A stretch of DNA of 21,565 nucleotides from an uncultured Prevotella sp. (GCA_934256705.1 CAKQPF010000059.1:1-21565); one strand, 5' to 3'. Shown: positions 5,722 through 15,900, counted from the first letter of the stretch. Made by a program: numbers and translations. The notes: generated from the letters alone by a model not told the origin.

Positions 5722-7305
5722 TCAGTCTTCCATGGCAGTCTCCCAATCCAGCAGTCCTTTGCCTTCCTCATCGAGTTCGATGCCGAGTCCTACGACTTTG
5801 CGCTTGTCCGCCTTGAACGGCTCAAGGTATCTGCGGTCCATTATTTGCCGGACGGCAGCCGTCTTGCCTCCGTTGGTTCTCAGTTTCAGTTCTATCACAT
5901 AGATGTAGTGTGGGGTATGGCAGAGGATGTCTATTCTGCCGGTGGAGAGCATGTGCTCCACCTCAGTCCTGAAGCCGATGGCATTGAGGATGCTGCTGAT
6001 GATGAGGCGGTAACGCTCTTCCATGTTCATGGATGCCAGTTTCTTGTTGCTGTAAGGCACGTCCGCTATCAATGCCTTGAGCGACTTCATGGCCTTGTCT
6101 ATCTCATTGTACTCCATGTATTGGTACAGTTGCGCCTGTAGGGTTTGTGTATCAGCCACTTGTCGCATGGTCAATGCAGGGAGTACGCATTCGTATAGTG
6201 CCTGTTTCACCTCTTCATTCGGGAATCCCAGATGATAGACATTTCCTGTGCATGACTTGATGGTGAGATAACCTGATTGGTACAAGAACAGTTCCGGTCC
6301 TCCGCCCGTGACATCGGATGTCTCCAACGTGTTGCGGAGAATCATGCAATTCTCATAATTTGGCAAGTGCAGCTCTACGTCCTTGATGAACTTTGACAGC
6401 ATGGATGTCGCCCCCGATGATGCCCAATAGCTGTTGAGGTCCTGCGTGTCAAGTGCATTGATGAGGCTGAAAGGATTGTATATGTCTGTCATGTTTCTGC
6501 GGCTGAAATGATATCCATCATAGTAGTCCTTCAGATTGTCGTGCGTTTGCTGCAAGGTCCATCCGTTCGCCTTTGCCATATTCTCAAGTTCTGGCTTGAA
6601 ATTCTCTTTCACTTCTTCCTCGGTAATGCCGCAGATGGCTACATATTCGGGGAGGAAACTGATGTTGGTCAGATTGTTGAGCACGGAGAAAAGGGAAATC
6701 TGCGTAAACTTGGTGATACCGGTGATGAAGACGAAACGCTGATATTCGTCATCAGCCTTCAAGATGGCGAAAACTTCCCGATATACTTCTGTGCATTCGT
6801 CATGTTCGGGCGTGTTCCATGAATGCTGGAGTGGGGAATCGTATTCATCGATCAGGATAGCAACGTTCAAGCCGGTTTGTCTGCATGCAGTCGTAATGAT
6901 TGCATCAAAGCGGTCGGCAAGTCCGGCGGTCGGGGCTGGGATGATGGAATATTTGTCCTCGTAATATGCGAATCGAAGATTCAGGTACGAATGCAATGTT
7001 CCAGCATTGGCACCGCCACGGCTCATGTCAAGTCTGATTACGGGATATTGTTTCCATTCTTTCTCCAACTGCATTATCTTCAGACCTTCGAAGAGTTCTT
7101 TTCTTCCTTCGAAATAGCATTGGAGCGTATCAATGAGCACAGATTTTCCGAATCGGCGCGGACGGCTCAGATAATTATACTGTTTGCCGTTGTTCGCCAA
7201 ATTCCATATAATGTCAGTCTTGTCAACATAGAGATAGTTTTCTTCTCTTATCTTGCTGAAGGATTGTATGCCTGCAGGCAGTTTTCTGTAATCGCTGTTT
7301 GCCAT
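5722..7305 (-). CDS. AAA-ATPase-like protein with PD-(D/E)XK nuclease domain
   Basis: This 527-residue protein matches the AAA-ATPase_like (PF09820) plus DUF1703/PD-(D/E)XK architecture that is multi-copy in Bacteroidetes. The start MANSDYRKLPAGIQSFSKIR and YVDKTDII are typical. The P-loop region is SRPRRFGKSVLI (47-58) and the Walker B region AILIDEYDSPL (149-159), followed by FVFITGITKFTQISLFS. The C terminus carries nuclease-fold signatures: GRIDIL (Asp459), VIELK (Glu472, Lys474) and AVRQI (Gln487). All key residues are present, so both domains may be active. The biological role of the family is unknown; proposals from context in other genomes range from mobile-element to defence functions. 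It stands alone here, with a TATATTTG -7 box upstream and low-complexity element C beyond that. Confidence 0.9.
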   Translation of the reverse strand: MANSDYRKLPAGIQSFSKIREENYLYVDKTDIIWNLANNGKQYNYLSRPRRFGKSVLIDTLQCYFEGRKELFEGLKIMQLEKEWKQYPVIRLDMSRGGANAGTLHSYLNLRFAYYEDKYSIIPAPTAGLADRFDAIITTACRQTGLNVAILIDEYDSPLQHSWNTPEHDECTEVYREVFAILKADDEYQRFVFITGITKFTQISLFSVLNNLTNISFLPEYVAICGITEEEVKENFKPELENMAKANGWTLQQTHDNLKDYYDGYHFSRRNMTDIYNPFSLINALDTQDLNSYWASSGATSMLSKFIKDVELHLPNYENCMILRNTLETSDVTGGGPELFLYQSGYLTIKSCTGNVYHLGFPNEEVKQALYECVLPALTMRQVADTQTLQAQLYQYMEYNEIDKAMKSLKALIADVPYSNKKLASMNMEERYRLIISSILNAIGFRTEVEHMLSTGRIDILCHTPHYIYVIELKLRTNGGKTAAVRQIMDRRYLEPFKADKRKVVGLGIELDEEGKGLLDWETAMED

Positions 7306-7334
7306 ATCTTATCTCCATTGGTTTTATCAAGGTA

Positions 7335-7364
7335 CAAATATAGATAAAAATTCCGAATTACAAG
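7335..7364 (-). promoter_or_regulatory. Promoter of the PD-(D/E)XK ATPase gene
   Basis: On the minus strand TATATTTG (7342-7335, TANNTTTG) lies 30 bases before the ATG at 7305. A CTTG at 7364-7361, 18 bases further upstream, is a poor match to the TTTG -33 box. Confidence 0.5.
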
Positions 7365-7416
7365 CCTTGATGATGAAAAATCTTCTATGATGTGCATCAA
7401 ATTGCGGGAAAATGCC

Positions 7417-7672
7417 TTGTTGTCTTGTTGTTTAGTTGGTTGGTTGTCTTGTTGTTTGTAGAAGATTAGATTTATCAGGTAATGGGTAATAGGTGATAAG
7501 TAATAGGAGATTACACTTTGTTTAGATAATGGGTAATAGGTAAAAGGTAATAGGAGATTACACTCGTTTGCTTGAGATTTCCCCATAGCGAGAAAACCAT
7601 GTGTGGCAAGTGTATTCTCCTATTCCCTATTACTTATTCCCTATTCCCTAAAGAGAGTTCCCTATTCCATAA
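7417..7672. repeat. Low-complexity element C with 38-bp direct repeats
   Basis: This fills most of the 369-bp gap (7306-7674) between the thioredoxin gene and the ATPase gene. A GT-rich block (7417-7464, TTGTCTTGTTGTTTAG units) is followed by two nearly identical 38-bp direct repeats at 7480-7517 and 7527-7564 (period 47; TAATGGGTAATAGGT...GATTACACT). A CT-rich block at about 7610-7672 repeats CTATTCCCTATTACTTATTC and is roughly the reverse complement of the AATAGG repeats. No gene is visible in it. Confidence 0.65.
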
Positions 7673-7674
7673 AG

Positions 7675-8808
7675 TTATCTGAAGAGTTCTTCCAGTTTCT
7701 TGCCGAGCTTATCGCCTCGTATGTCCTTTGCCACTACCTTGCCTTCCGAGTCGAGAAGATAGATGGTAGGATAGTATTTCACCTTGTAGAGCGAGCAGAG
7801 TCCCTGCTTGCCGTCACGGTCGTTCCACCAAGGGGGGCTTTCTTCCTTCAGCGCCTTGGTCCAGTCGGCTTCCTTTGCATCGGCAGAGATGGAGATTACG
7901 TCGAAGCCTTTCTTGTGGTATTTCTCATAGTTTGCCTTGATATTCGGAATCTCCATTCTGCAAGGATGGCACCATGAAGCCCAGAAGTCTATGAGCACAT
8001 ACTTGTTTTTCTTCAGCACATTGCTGAGGGAAGTCTTCTTCCTGGTCTTGAAATTGGTAAACTGGAAGTCTGGCATCTGCTTTCCCACTTCTGATGGAGG
8101 CACGATAAGGTCATGGCAAGCCTTGCCATAGAATGATTTCTTCACTTCGTCAGAGAACTTCTCCCACTCCGGCAACTGCTCCTTGGTAAGGTAGGAATAG
8201 TTTGTCATCATGAAGAACGGACCTAACCATGAATCCCTGTTGGCTTCCTGCACGCCCTTGTATTGACGCTCCACTTCGTCGAAGAACCAGCGCTCGGCAT
8301 TCTCGAAGTCTTTCCATTCCTCGCTGTTGCGTAATTGCTTGCATCGTGCAGTGTCCTTTGCTGCAGAGGCTTTGCCATACTCCACGTACACAGGCACTTT
8401 GGTATGTGCTACATACTTCTTGTCGAGTGCATCCTTGTCGATGCGCTTGATGAAATATTCGATATATGTGAGGCTGCCATCCACATTGACGCTGTCCAGC
8501 CTTCCCTCTGAGAACTTGGCTGTAAGGGTGGCGTTCTCGTCCTTTCCCAGCACAATGATTTCACCGGTATGCTTGTCATTGACCATGACATAGAAACCGC
8601 GAGGATCCTCAAGGTCGAATTTCATTATTGCTTCACCGCCCTGCACCGGAGCCTTGTATGTGGCTTTGCTGTTCGTGCCGTCGATAAGAGCGAGCCCGAT
8701 GCTGTCGCCGTCCTTTACTCCTGCAATCCTGCAGGTGAGGGATGTGTTCTGTGCAATAGCGCATGTCATTGACATCATGGCCAATGCTGCTGTGATGATT
8801 CTTTTCAT
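7675..8808 (-). CDS. TlpA-type thioredoxin-fold protein with DUF4369-like N terminus
   Basis: This encodes a 377-residue exported thiol-disulfide oxidoreductase. It has a signal peptide (about residues 1-19, cut near AIA-QN; no lipobox Cys) and a beta-rich N-terminal region typical of DUF4369 (about 22-115). A linker helix region follows, then a TlpA/AhpC-TSA thioredoxin fold (about 243-377) with the active site FWASWCHPCRMEIP (CHPC at 280-283) and a cis-Pro motif YYPT (Pro347). The redox cysteines are intact. Such proteins reduce or isomerise disulfides in the periplasm, and are frequent next to SusC/D loci without a proven role. It follows the PKD-like lipoprotein on the same strand, but element D (126 bp) lies between, ending two bases before this start codon; I see no TANNTTTG box there. 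Co-transcription with the SusCD operon is likely but unproven. Confidence 0.88.
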   Translation of the reverse strand: MKRIITAALAMMSMTCAIAQNTSLTCRIAGVKDGDSIGLALIDGTNSKATYKAPVQGGEAIMKFDLEDPRGFYVMVNDKHTGEIIVLGKDENATLTAKFSEGRLDSVNVDGSLTYIEYFIKRIDKDALDKKYVAHTKVPVYVEYGKASAAKDTARCKQLRNSEEWKDFENAERWFFDEVERQYKGVQEANRDSWLGPFFMMTNYSYLTKEQLPEWEKFSDEVKKSFYGKACHDLIVPPSEVGKQMPDFQFTNFKTRKKTSLSNVLKKNKYVLIDFWASWCHPCRMEIPNIKANYEKYHKKGFDVISISADAKEADWTKALKEESPPWWNDRDGKQGLCSLYKVKYYPTIYLLDSEGKVVAKDIRGDKLGKKLEELFR

Positions 8809-8929
8809 GTTGTTTAGTTGTTTAGTTGTTGTTTAGTTGTCTTGTTGTCTTGTTGTTTGGTTGTTTGTATCCGCAGTCTTTGCATTCAACAAAACAACCA
8901 GACAACAAAACAACCAGACAACAAAACCA
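8809..8929. repeat. Two-armed low-complexity element D with tandem 16-mers
   Basis: The left arm (8809-8867) is built of TTGTTTAG/TTGTCTTG units. The right arm (8887-8929) contains two perfect tandem copies of ACAACCAGACAACAAA (8894-8909, 8910-8925). The arms are strongly complementary, so RNA from either strand could fold into a long hairpin. The left arm abuts the start codon of the thioredoxin gene, occupying the place of a ribosome binding site; the right arm ends near the stop codon of the lipoprotein gene. Confidence 0.75.
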
Positions 8930-8934
8930 ATGTA

Positions 8935-10563
8935 TTATTCCGCCTCAATCAAAGTCATTGACTTTATCTTGCCCCATCCGTCGGTGATGTAAGCGCCGGG
9001 AGCAGAGCCGAACATCGGTCCCCATTGGTCGTTTGGCACACCATTATATATATCCATCTCATATTGGATGAGGCGTCCGTTATGGGTTGTTTCGTTCCAG
9101 GTCCCGATCCAGAATACGCAGTTGCTTGTAGGCCATCCGCCTCCCTGACTTCCAGCAAGGTATAATGCGGTCACTTTCTCGCCGTTCTCACAGGTGTAAA
9201 TCCTGTTGCTTGTCGCGTTTCCGCTTGTGGTGGAGTAACTGTACACTGCATCGTCCGTGGCATAGAAGAAGGCGGAGCCTCCTGTATTTGAAGCCCAGTA
9301 TTTGGCATTCATTATGTCGGTGCATCCGTCAAGGTTCTGTATCGCACGCTCGCCTCCGAATGAAAGGTCACCTTTATCCACCACATTGTTGAAGCAGAAC
9401 TGATAGAGCCAGCGTGACCCGGCAAGGTCGAGGATTGCCCAGGTGGCATTGTTGTAGCCGTTGAGGATTACTACAGGGTCTGCAGGCAGCTTGTTTGCAT
9501 CGGCATAGGCTTCGGCATCGGTGGACTTGAACTGGCTGACGGACGTAGCCATAGGGTAGAAAGGACGGAAGCGATGGTTTTTCTTGTCGTAAATGACCTG
9601 TTCGGCATTGATGGCTTCCGCATTCGGTTTCCATGTGGCGCGTGCATTTGCCATGAGATATGGGAAAGCCTCGTAGTCACCGGCGATGACATCAGAGTAT
9701 TTGCGGTCGTTTGCCTTGCTGAAATATATGACATGCAGCTTGCCGTCGTTTATGAAAGCGTCGCATCCGAATGATGAGTTGTAACTGCTTGTCTGAGGAT
9801 TGAATGTCTCCGGCTTGGTATAGAAGAGGTCATTCCATTCGTCCATCACCACCATTCCGTCGGCAGCAATGCGGAAAAGTCCTTCTGTGGTGGCCACGAG
9901 GTAACCGTCCTTTGATGTCTTGCCGGTGGAAGTGCCACGGATGAAGAGCGGTTTGCCCGGCAGGCATTTACCATTGATGCCACTGTAATACTTAGGCTCG
10001 GAATATTTTCCTGAGACAAGCATGAGGTCAGAGCCCATAGCCTCGATGTCGGTCTGCCCGTCTCTTTCCACGAGCATGAAGAGGCCGCTCTTCTTTCCAG
10101 AGGATTTGAGAGAGGAATATGAACCGCAGGGATAGAAATACCCCATCATTCCCGTCTCCCTGTCCTTGGCCTGAAGATATACCTTGTATGTGCCGGGCTT
10201 CAGATTCACGTCCCATGAGAGGTTGAGGTCATGGCTGATGGTGTCCGGTTTCGGATAGACGAGGGCATTGCCGGTCTGCTCCGCTTCGTAGGCATTATAG
10301 TTGGTCTTGAACAGTAACCATGCGTAATCGAGGTTTTCCGGGTGAACATATTTCACGTTGAGCTGGTAATCAATGTGCTGTCCGTTAGAGAGCACATAGA
10401 GACTTTGGCGCATTGCCGGGTCCATGCCCACGGTGTCAAACTTTATCTCGCCAGCCTGCTCGTCGCTAAGATAGTCATAGTTGCCATCATCACTGACGCA
10501 CGAAGCCATTGATGCAAGGATGCCGAAGGCTATTGCAGTAAGAAAATATTTCAGTCTTTTCAT
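8935..10563 (-). CDS. PKD-like family surface lipoprotein (SusCD partner)
   Basis: This encodes a 542-residue lipoprotein. The signal MKRLKYFLTAIAFGILASMASC gives acylated Cys22. The next residues, VSDDGNYDYL, are acidic at the positions used for surface export in Bacteroidetes. A PKD/Ig-like N-terminal part (about 40-150, ending GTYKVYLQAKDRETGM) precedes a longer C-terminal part rich in short beta-strand-like segments (VVMDEWNDLFY, LHVIYFSKAND, GSRWLYQFCFN, AVYSYS). This fits the PKD-like lipoproteins (PF16407-type) that lie downstream of DUF4843 genes in SusCD operons. In B. thetaiotaomicron BT2261 is, from memory, the equivalent and forms part of a peptide-loading complex on top of SusC. 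It is the fourth gene of the operon, 70 bp after the DUF4843 gene. It probably binds or presents ligand at the cell surface. Confidence 0.8.
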   Translation of the reverse strand: MKRLKYFLTAIAFGILASMASCVSDDGNYDYLSDEQAGEIKFDTVGMDPAMRQSLYVLSNGQHIDYQLNVKYVHPENLDYAWLLFKTNYNAYEAEQTGNALVYPKPDTISHDLNLSWDVNLKPGTYKVYLQAKDRETGMMGYFYPCGSYSSLKSSGKKSGLFMLVERDGQTDIEAMGSDLMLVSGKYSEPKYYSGINGKCLPGKPLFIRGTSTGKTSKDGYLVATTEGLFRIAADGMVVMDEWNDLFYTKPETFNPQTSSYNSSFGCDAFINDGKLHVIYFSKANDRKYSDVIAGDYEAFPYLMANARATWKPNAEAINAEQVIYDKKNHRFRPFYPMATSVSQFKSTDAEAYADANKLPADPVVILNGYNNATWAILDLAGSRWLYQFCFNNVVDKGDLSFGGERAIQNLDGCTDIMNAKYWASNTGGSAFFYATDDAVYSYSTTSGNATSNRIYTCENGEKVTALYLAGSQGGGWPTSNCVFWIGTWNETTHNGRLIQYEMDIYNGVPNDQWGPMFGSAPGAYITDGWGKIKSMTLIEAE

Positions 10564-10633
10564 TTTATGTCTTGCATTTTAAGATGTGGTATATATAGTA
10601 TAGTTGGGTGATTTCCTGACATCTGCGGTGAAA

Positions 10634-11374
10634 TCAGAAAGATACCAGCTGGTTGTTCTCATCTGTCAGAGGATTGCCTGGATGGGTATTGTTATATTCT
10701 TCCAATGCTTTGGCAAACTTGATGCGATAAGAATTGAGCTTCGACCATGTCATGGTTTCGGTGCTGAATTCGGTGCCTTCTTCGCTGTTGCTGAGCATAA
10801 AGCGATATTTCACGTTGCTGTAAGTGCCGAAGAAATCCTCCAGTGTATCCCAGTTGCTTGGCTTTGAGATCTGGTCATTCCAGATTATGGTGAAGTGATT
10901 CTGCTCATTCACCCCGACATTGAAGTCATTGCTCTGTGCCACAGCGACCTGAAGGCGGACTGATTTCTCCTGCATGGAGGCATCACGCTTGATGGTTACC
11001 GGCAGTGTGCCTTTGTTTTGACCGGCCGGAACGGTCACTGTGGTCGGCAAACTGTACTGTGAAGCGCTGGCAGTAGTGGCATCAGCATTGACGCTGATAC
11101 TTGCAGTGCGGTCGTGATCGCTGACAGGTCCCATCACGCATACGTCGATGTCCATGACATATTCCGATGTCTCTTCAGGGTAAGTGACGAATGAAAAGAC
11201 AAGGGAATCAGAACCAAGTGCCCATACTTCCGGACCTTCAAGGCGCACACGGGCTTCATCCTGATAGTAGAATCCGTCATTCTCGCATGATGACAAGGCT
11301 CCGGCAGCTGCGATGATGCTGAGTGGCATTGCCATCGTCAGTGTGGCATGCTTTATTGTTGTTGATATTTTCAT
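10634..11374 (-). CDS. DUF4843 family lipoprotein
   Basis: This encodes a 246-residue lipoprotein. The signal sequence runs to SS-C (Cys30) and is followed by ENDGFYYQDEARVRL, a typical DUF4843 opening. Ig-like beta-strand patterns follow (DSLVFSFVTYPEET, YVMDIDVCVMGPVSD, ATVTVPAGQ-like, SVRLQVAVAQSNDF), ending in a helical segment containing FFGTYSNVKYRFML. Length is usual for the family. DUF4843 proteins accompany a subset of SusC/SusD pairs; BT2262 is the likely B. thetaiotaomicron counterpart (from memory). It is third in the operon, 47 bp after susD, and probably decorates the extracellular face of the transporter. Its own biochemical activity is unknown. Confidence 0.82.
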   Translation of the reverse strand: MKISTTIKHATLTMAMPLSIIAAAGALSSCENDGFYYQDEARVRLEGPEVWALGSDSLVFSFVTYPEETSEYVMDIDVCVMGPVSDHDRTASISVNADATTASASQYSLPTTVTVPAGQNKGTLPVTIKRDASMQEKSVRLQVAVAQSNDFNVGVNEQNHFTIIWNDQISKPSNWDTLEDFFGTYSNVKYRFMLSNSEEGTEFSTETMTWSKLNSYRIKFAKALEEYNNTHPGNPLTDENNQLVSF

Positions 11375-11421
11375 TGTGGTTGTAGGTTTTTGATAAGAGT
11401 GAAACTCTCAGGATGAAACAA

Positions 11422-12879
11422 TCAATTATCGTATCCTCCAAACTCTTTGTCGTTGTCAGGAATAGGAAGTACATATACGCTTTTGCCAGCAGGATGTGTG
11501 GCTCCCTCGATGGAAGGATTGTTCAGACGTTTGTTGTAGAAGAACAACTGACCGCCTTCGCCTACGAATTCCTTTTGGTACTCCTTGTATATCTCCTTCT
11601 GTATCTCGTCAGAAGAGAGCGTCTCCGGGAGATTGTTTGATTCGAGATTGAGCCCACGATTGTAGCGGACTGTATTGAGAAGTTCGATAGCACGTTTAGG
11701 ATCGCTCTCCTTCAGACATTCGGCTGCAATGTAATAGGCTTCAGTCATGCGCAGTACTGGATACATGTTTACATAGGAAGAGCCGTCTATCACCCAGTAT
11801 TTGCAGAGATACCGCTTGTCGCCGTCCTGCTCATAGCCACGGAGAAGGCGGTAATCGTTACCATATCCCTTATCCACTTCATATATCTTGTTGGCCTTTG
11901 TCTCGCTCGGGGACAGGGATGCAGTGCCTCCCTTCGACTTGAAATAGAAGTTGGTCTGCTCTTCCCAGTAGGTATTGTCCATCACAAGGCGGAAAAGATG
12001 CTCCGTAGAGAAGATAAGATCACGGTCGCGCACGTTCTGTGCCTGCATGGATGTATAGTGTACCCATGAGAAAGGATGGGATTTGAGGTCTTCTTCCAGC
12101 ACTTTTATTATGGACATGGCATGCTTCAGGGCGTTCTCCTTGTCGCCTTTCCAGAGATAGGCACGTGAGAGAACAAGCTCGTTGGCATAATAGTTATAAT
12201 AGTTCTTGCGGTCTCTGTGCGAATAATGCTCCTTGCTGGCATAGAGAGAGTCATGCTCCAGATATTCGCTTGCCTTGAGAAGGTCGGTGATTATCAGGTC
12301 CATAGTCTCGTTGACGGACTTCTGGGCAGGGATGTTCTTGCCGTATTCCGTGGCATAAGGCACACCTTTGGCTTCCCCGTTCATGGCTGGAGACGAAGCG
12401 AAAAGACGCATAAGCTCGAAATGCAGGAATCCTCTCAGTCCGAGTCCTTCGCCATAGCATAGGCTGTACTCATTGTCCGTGAACATCGCTTTGTCCGCTT
12501 TTTCCAGATTGCCAAGCATGATGTTGAGGTTTGAGATGCAGGAATAGGTGGTGTTCCATATCGTGCTGATGGTCGGTTGCACCTTATCGTTGGTATAGTC
12601 ATACTCGGAAATGGGTTGCCATGAGCTGCTTGCATCGACATCATAGTTTTGTGCGAGAACCTCAGCAAAGCCGAATCCCGTATTCATACCATAGAGAGCA
12701 CTCTGCGACATCTGCGTGTAAACGCCTGTAAGCTGGTCGCGGAAGCCGGAAGGTCTGCTGAATTGGTCAGTCTCTTCTATCTGCGACTTTGGACTGACAT
12801 CGAGCCAATCGTTGCATGCAGTCAGGGAAATGACGGCAAGCAGTCCGAGAGTGATATTCTTTATATATGTTGTCTTCAT
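11422..12879 (-). CDS. RagB/SusD family nutrient-uptake lipoprotein
   Basis: This encodes a 485-residue SusD-like lipoprotein, the lid that captures ligand over the SusC barrel. The signal peptide ends LTAC (Cys22) and is followed by NDWLDVSPKSQIEETDQF, the hallmark SusD start. Helical TPR-like segments include LRGFLHFELMRLFA and YYNYYANELVLSRAYLWKGDKENALKHA. The C-terminal conserved part VLRMTEAYYIAAECLKESDPKRAIELLNTVRYNRG is present, as is the end QLFFYNKRLNNP...VLPIPDND. It appears intact and of normal length. It starts 21 bp after the susC stop, so it is translated from the same message. Ligand cannot be read from sequence; operon composition points to peptides. Confidence 0.95.
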   Translation of the reverse strand: MKTTYIKNITLGLLAVISLTACNDWLDVSPKSQIEETDQFSRPSGFRDQLTGVYTQMSQSALYGMNTGFGFAEVLAQNYDVDASSSWQPISEYDYTNDKVQPTISTIWNTTYSCISNLNIMLGNLEKADKAMFTDNEYSLCYGEGLGLRGFLHFELMRLFASSPAMNGEAKGVPYATEYGKNIPAQKSVNETMDLIITDLLKASEYLEHDSLYASKEHYSHRDRKNYYNYYANELVLSRAYLWKGDKENALKHAMSIIKVLEEDLKSHPFSWVHYTSMQAQNVRDRDLIFSTEHLFRLVMDNTYWEEQTNFYFKSKGGTASLSPSETKANKIYEVDKGYGNDYRLLRGYEQDGDKRYLCKYWVIDGSSYVNMYPVLRMTEAYYIAAECLKESDPKRAIELLNTVRYNRGLNLESNNLPETLSSDEIQKEIYKEYQKEFVGEGGQLFFYNKRLNNPSIEGATHPAGKSVYVLPIPDNDKEFGGYDN

Positions 12880-12900
12880 TGTAAATCGATGTTATATGGT

Positions 12901-15900
12901 TTAGAATGTTAACTGTACCTGAAGCGAGAATGTGCGTGCGAACGGATAATCAGTGCCACGTTCGGTCTTGACGCTTGAGATGACGAACAGGTCATTGGCG
13001 TATGCTGCCACCTTCAGGCGTTCCAGGAATGATTTCTTCAGGAAACTGCAGTTGCGGAAATCATAGTAGATGCTGAGAGATGAGAGCGTGAACAGATTGT
13101 AGTCTTCCACGAAGCGTGACGTAGGAAGGGTGATGGAGCGGTCGGTAATCGCCTTGAAGAGGCTTATGTCACCAGGCTTCTGCCAGCGGTCTGTAAGCAC
13201 GCGGCGGTCTGCATTGTACTGGATAGGTGCGTTTTCCACCCGTGAGACAAGTGTGCTGTTATACATCTGTCCGCCCCAACGGTAGTTTGCGGCTACGGTA
13301 AATCCCCATCCGTTGATTTCTCCATTCAGTCCTATGTTGCCATTGAATTTCGGTTGGGTGTCGCCACAGACCACCTGGTCGTTGACATCATATTCGTAAG
13401 TGGTCGTTCCATCCTTTTTCAGGTAGATTTCTTTACCGTTCTGTGGATCGATGCCGAGGGATTTCACAGCCCAGATAGCATTCATGGAGCATCCCTCATA
13501 GTATTTTACTGAAGGCTTGGAACGGAGAGAAGCACTGGTGCTTTCGCTCATCTGGTTCTTGTCCTGCGCATCGTTCCATGCACGGAGATTGCTGGAGATC
13601 TCCTTCAGAGTATTCTTGTTGTGTGCCATGCTTGCATAGACGTTGATGTAATCGCGTCCCTGATTCTTCTGGAAGAAGCGCCAGTTGAGGTAAGCCTCGT
13701 AGCCTTTGTTCTCTGTCTTGCCAAGGTTTGCCACGTATGTGGAGAATCCTGTGGTGCCCGGCACGGTGACATTGGTTATCATTCCGTCTGTAGTGGCGAT
13801 GTAATAGTCGAAGCGTCCGGAGAGAGAATTGTGGAGCAGCGAGAAGTCTATGCCGAAGTTGGTGTCATATTTCTGTTGCCAGCGCAAGTCCTTGTTTGCA
13901 AGTCCCTTGACATAAGAACCGATGGCACCGTTGTATGAGGCATCGCTATAGTAGGTAAACATAGGATAAGCATCATAGCTGGAGAATCCCTGCGAACCGG
14001 TATAGCCGTAGGAGGCGCGCAGTTTGAGGCGGTTTACTATGTTATTGCTGAACAGTTCCTTCATGAAAGCCTCATTCTGGATGTTCCATCCGGCGCCTAC
14101 TGACCAGAAAGAGCCCCATCTGTTGTTGCGTCCGGTTTCGGAAGAGCCTGACAGACGGTAGTTGGCATCAAAGAGATAACGCTCGTCGAAAGAGTAGTTG
14201 GCACTGAGAATGCCACCGCATGAGCGTGAAACGCCTTCGCTGCCAGTAGGCATTGACTTCTCCGCATACTGCACGGCAAACTTTATGTCGTCCATGAAGT
14301 CATTAGGAAAGCCCTCTGCCAGCACATTCGTGTAGTTGTATGTGTTGCTGCTCATGTTCAGTTGTGCATTGGCAAAGACAAGATGTTTGCCCCACTGATG
14401 ACCGAAACTGAGTCCGAGGTCAGCATTTATGTCAGTATTCTTGCCATTGGTCTGACTGTAGCTTCCCTTGCGATAGACATTGGATTGATTGATGAAATCC
14501 GTGTGGTTGGCTGGCTTGAAGATGTCAGCTGTAGATTGCTTGTTGACGATTCCGAAGCGTCCGATGACGCGGATGTCCTCCGTAGCCTGCCATTCAGCAT
14601 AGAAATTATCGGTGATGGTGGTGTATGTGCTGTTGTTCTTTGTGTTCAATGTGGTGTTATACAGTGGGTTATAGTAAATGCCATTGCTGCCGGTAGCATT
14701 CATATAGCTGTATGACTTGATGAGAAAACCGTCTTCGTCGTACAGACGGCTGTAAGGATTCATCTGGTAATAGGTGTTGAAATCACCGTATGGAGAGTTG
14801 TTGCTGGCATTATAATCGATGGTCAACTTGTTTCGGAAAAGGAAACCTTTGACGCGGTATGCCATGGTCATTGCGCCGGAGAACGTGTTGCGGTCGGAGC
14901 CTTTCATGACACCCTGGATGCGGTTGTAGGCGAGATTGATGCCGTATTGCATGGTCTTGTCGCCACCTTCCACGAACAGTGAATGCTTATGGCCGATGCC
15001 GGTGCGCAATGGCTGGTACATCCAGTCGGTGTTGACGCCGGCAAGCACCTCACGGAGTTTTGAGGAATACTGCTCGTCAAGGCTCATCTGCGTCATCGGA
15101 TTGTCGGAAGTATAGAGTCCTGCCAGACGTTCCACTTCCAGTTTCTCCGCAGCATTGCACATGTCATAACTCGACAGGTCTGCCACTTCCAGATGGAGAC
15201 TGCCAGTATAATTGACACGCAGGCGGCCCTGGTTAGGGCGCTTCGTCTCGATGACAATGACGCCGTTGGCGGCTTTGGAACCGTATATGGCTTTGGCTGT
15301 CGCATCTTTCAGGGTGGTAAGGCTTTCCACCTGGTTCATGTCGAGGTCGAGTATCTTGGTGAGTTCTGTCTCGAAACCGTCAAGTATGAACAAAGGCTGG
15401 TTGGCACTTGAGGCATATTCGCCCTGGACACTGGAGATGGTGGAGCCTCCACGCATCTGGAAGTCCGGCAAAGCATTAGGGTTGCTGCCGGAACTGAGAT
15501 TCTCCACCTGCAGGAAAGCAGGGTCGATGTTCTTCAGAGACTGCAGTATGTTGGCATTGCCGATGCGTTGCAGTTCCTCGCCCTTGACGCTTGTCACCGC
15601 TCCGGTGAAAGTGTTGGCCTTACGGGTGAAGGCACCGTTGACCACCACTTCCGTGAGATTCTGCGCATCCGGTTTCATTCTGACAGTCATATTCTCAGAA
15701 GCCTTGACATCTGTAGTTTCCATTCCTATATATGATATGACAAGGTGGGCACCGCGGGGCCATTCGTTGAAAGAGAATCTTCCATTGACATCAGTGACTG
15801 TGGCGAGCTTTGTTCCGATAATCTTTACCGTAGCACCGATGACTGGCTCATTGTGTTCATCGAGCACCACGCCGGAGAAACTCTTCTTCTCGTTCTCATA

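Noticed and set aside
8894..8925. CRISPR-like array
   Set aside because: The 16-bp units are directly adjacent with no spacers, and no cas genes are near.
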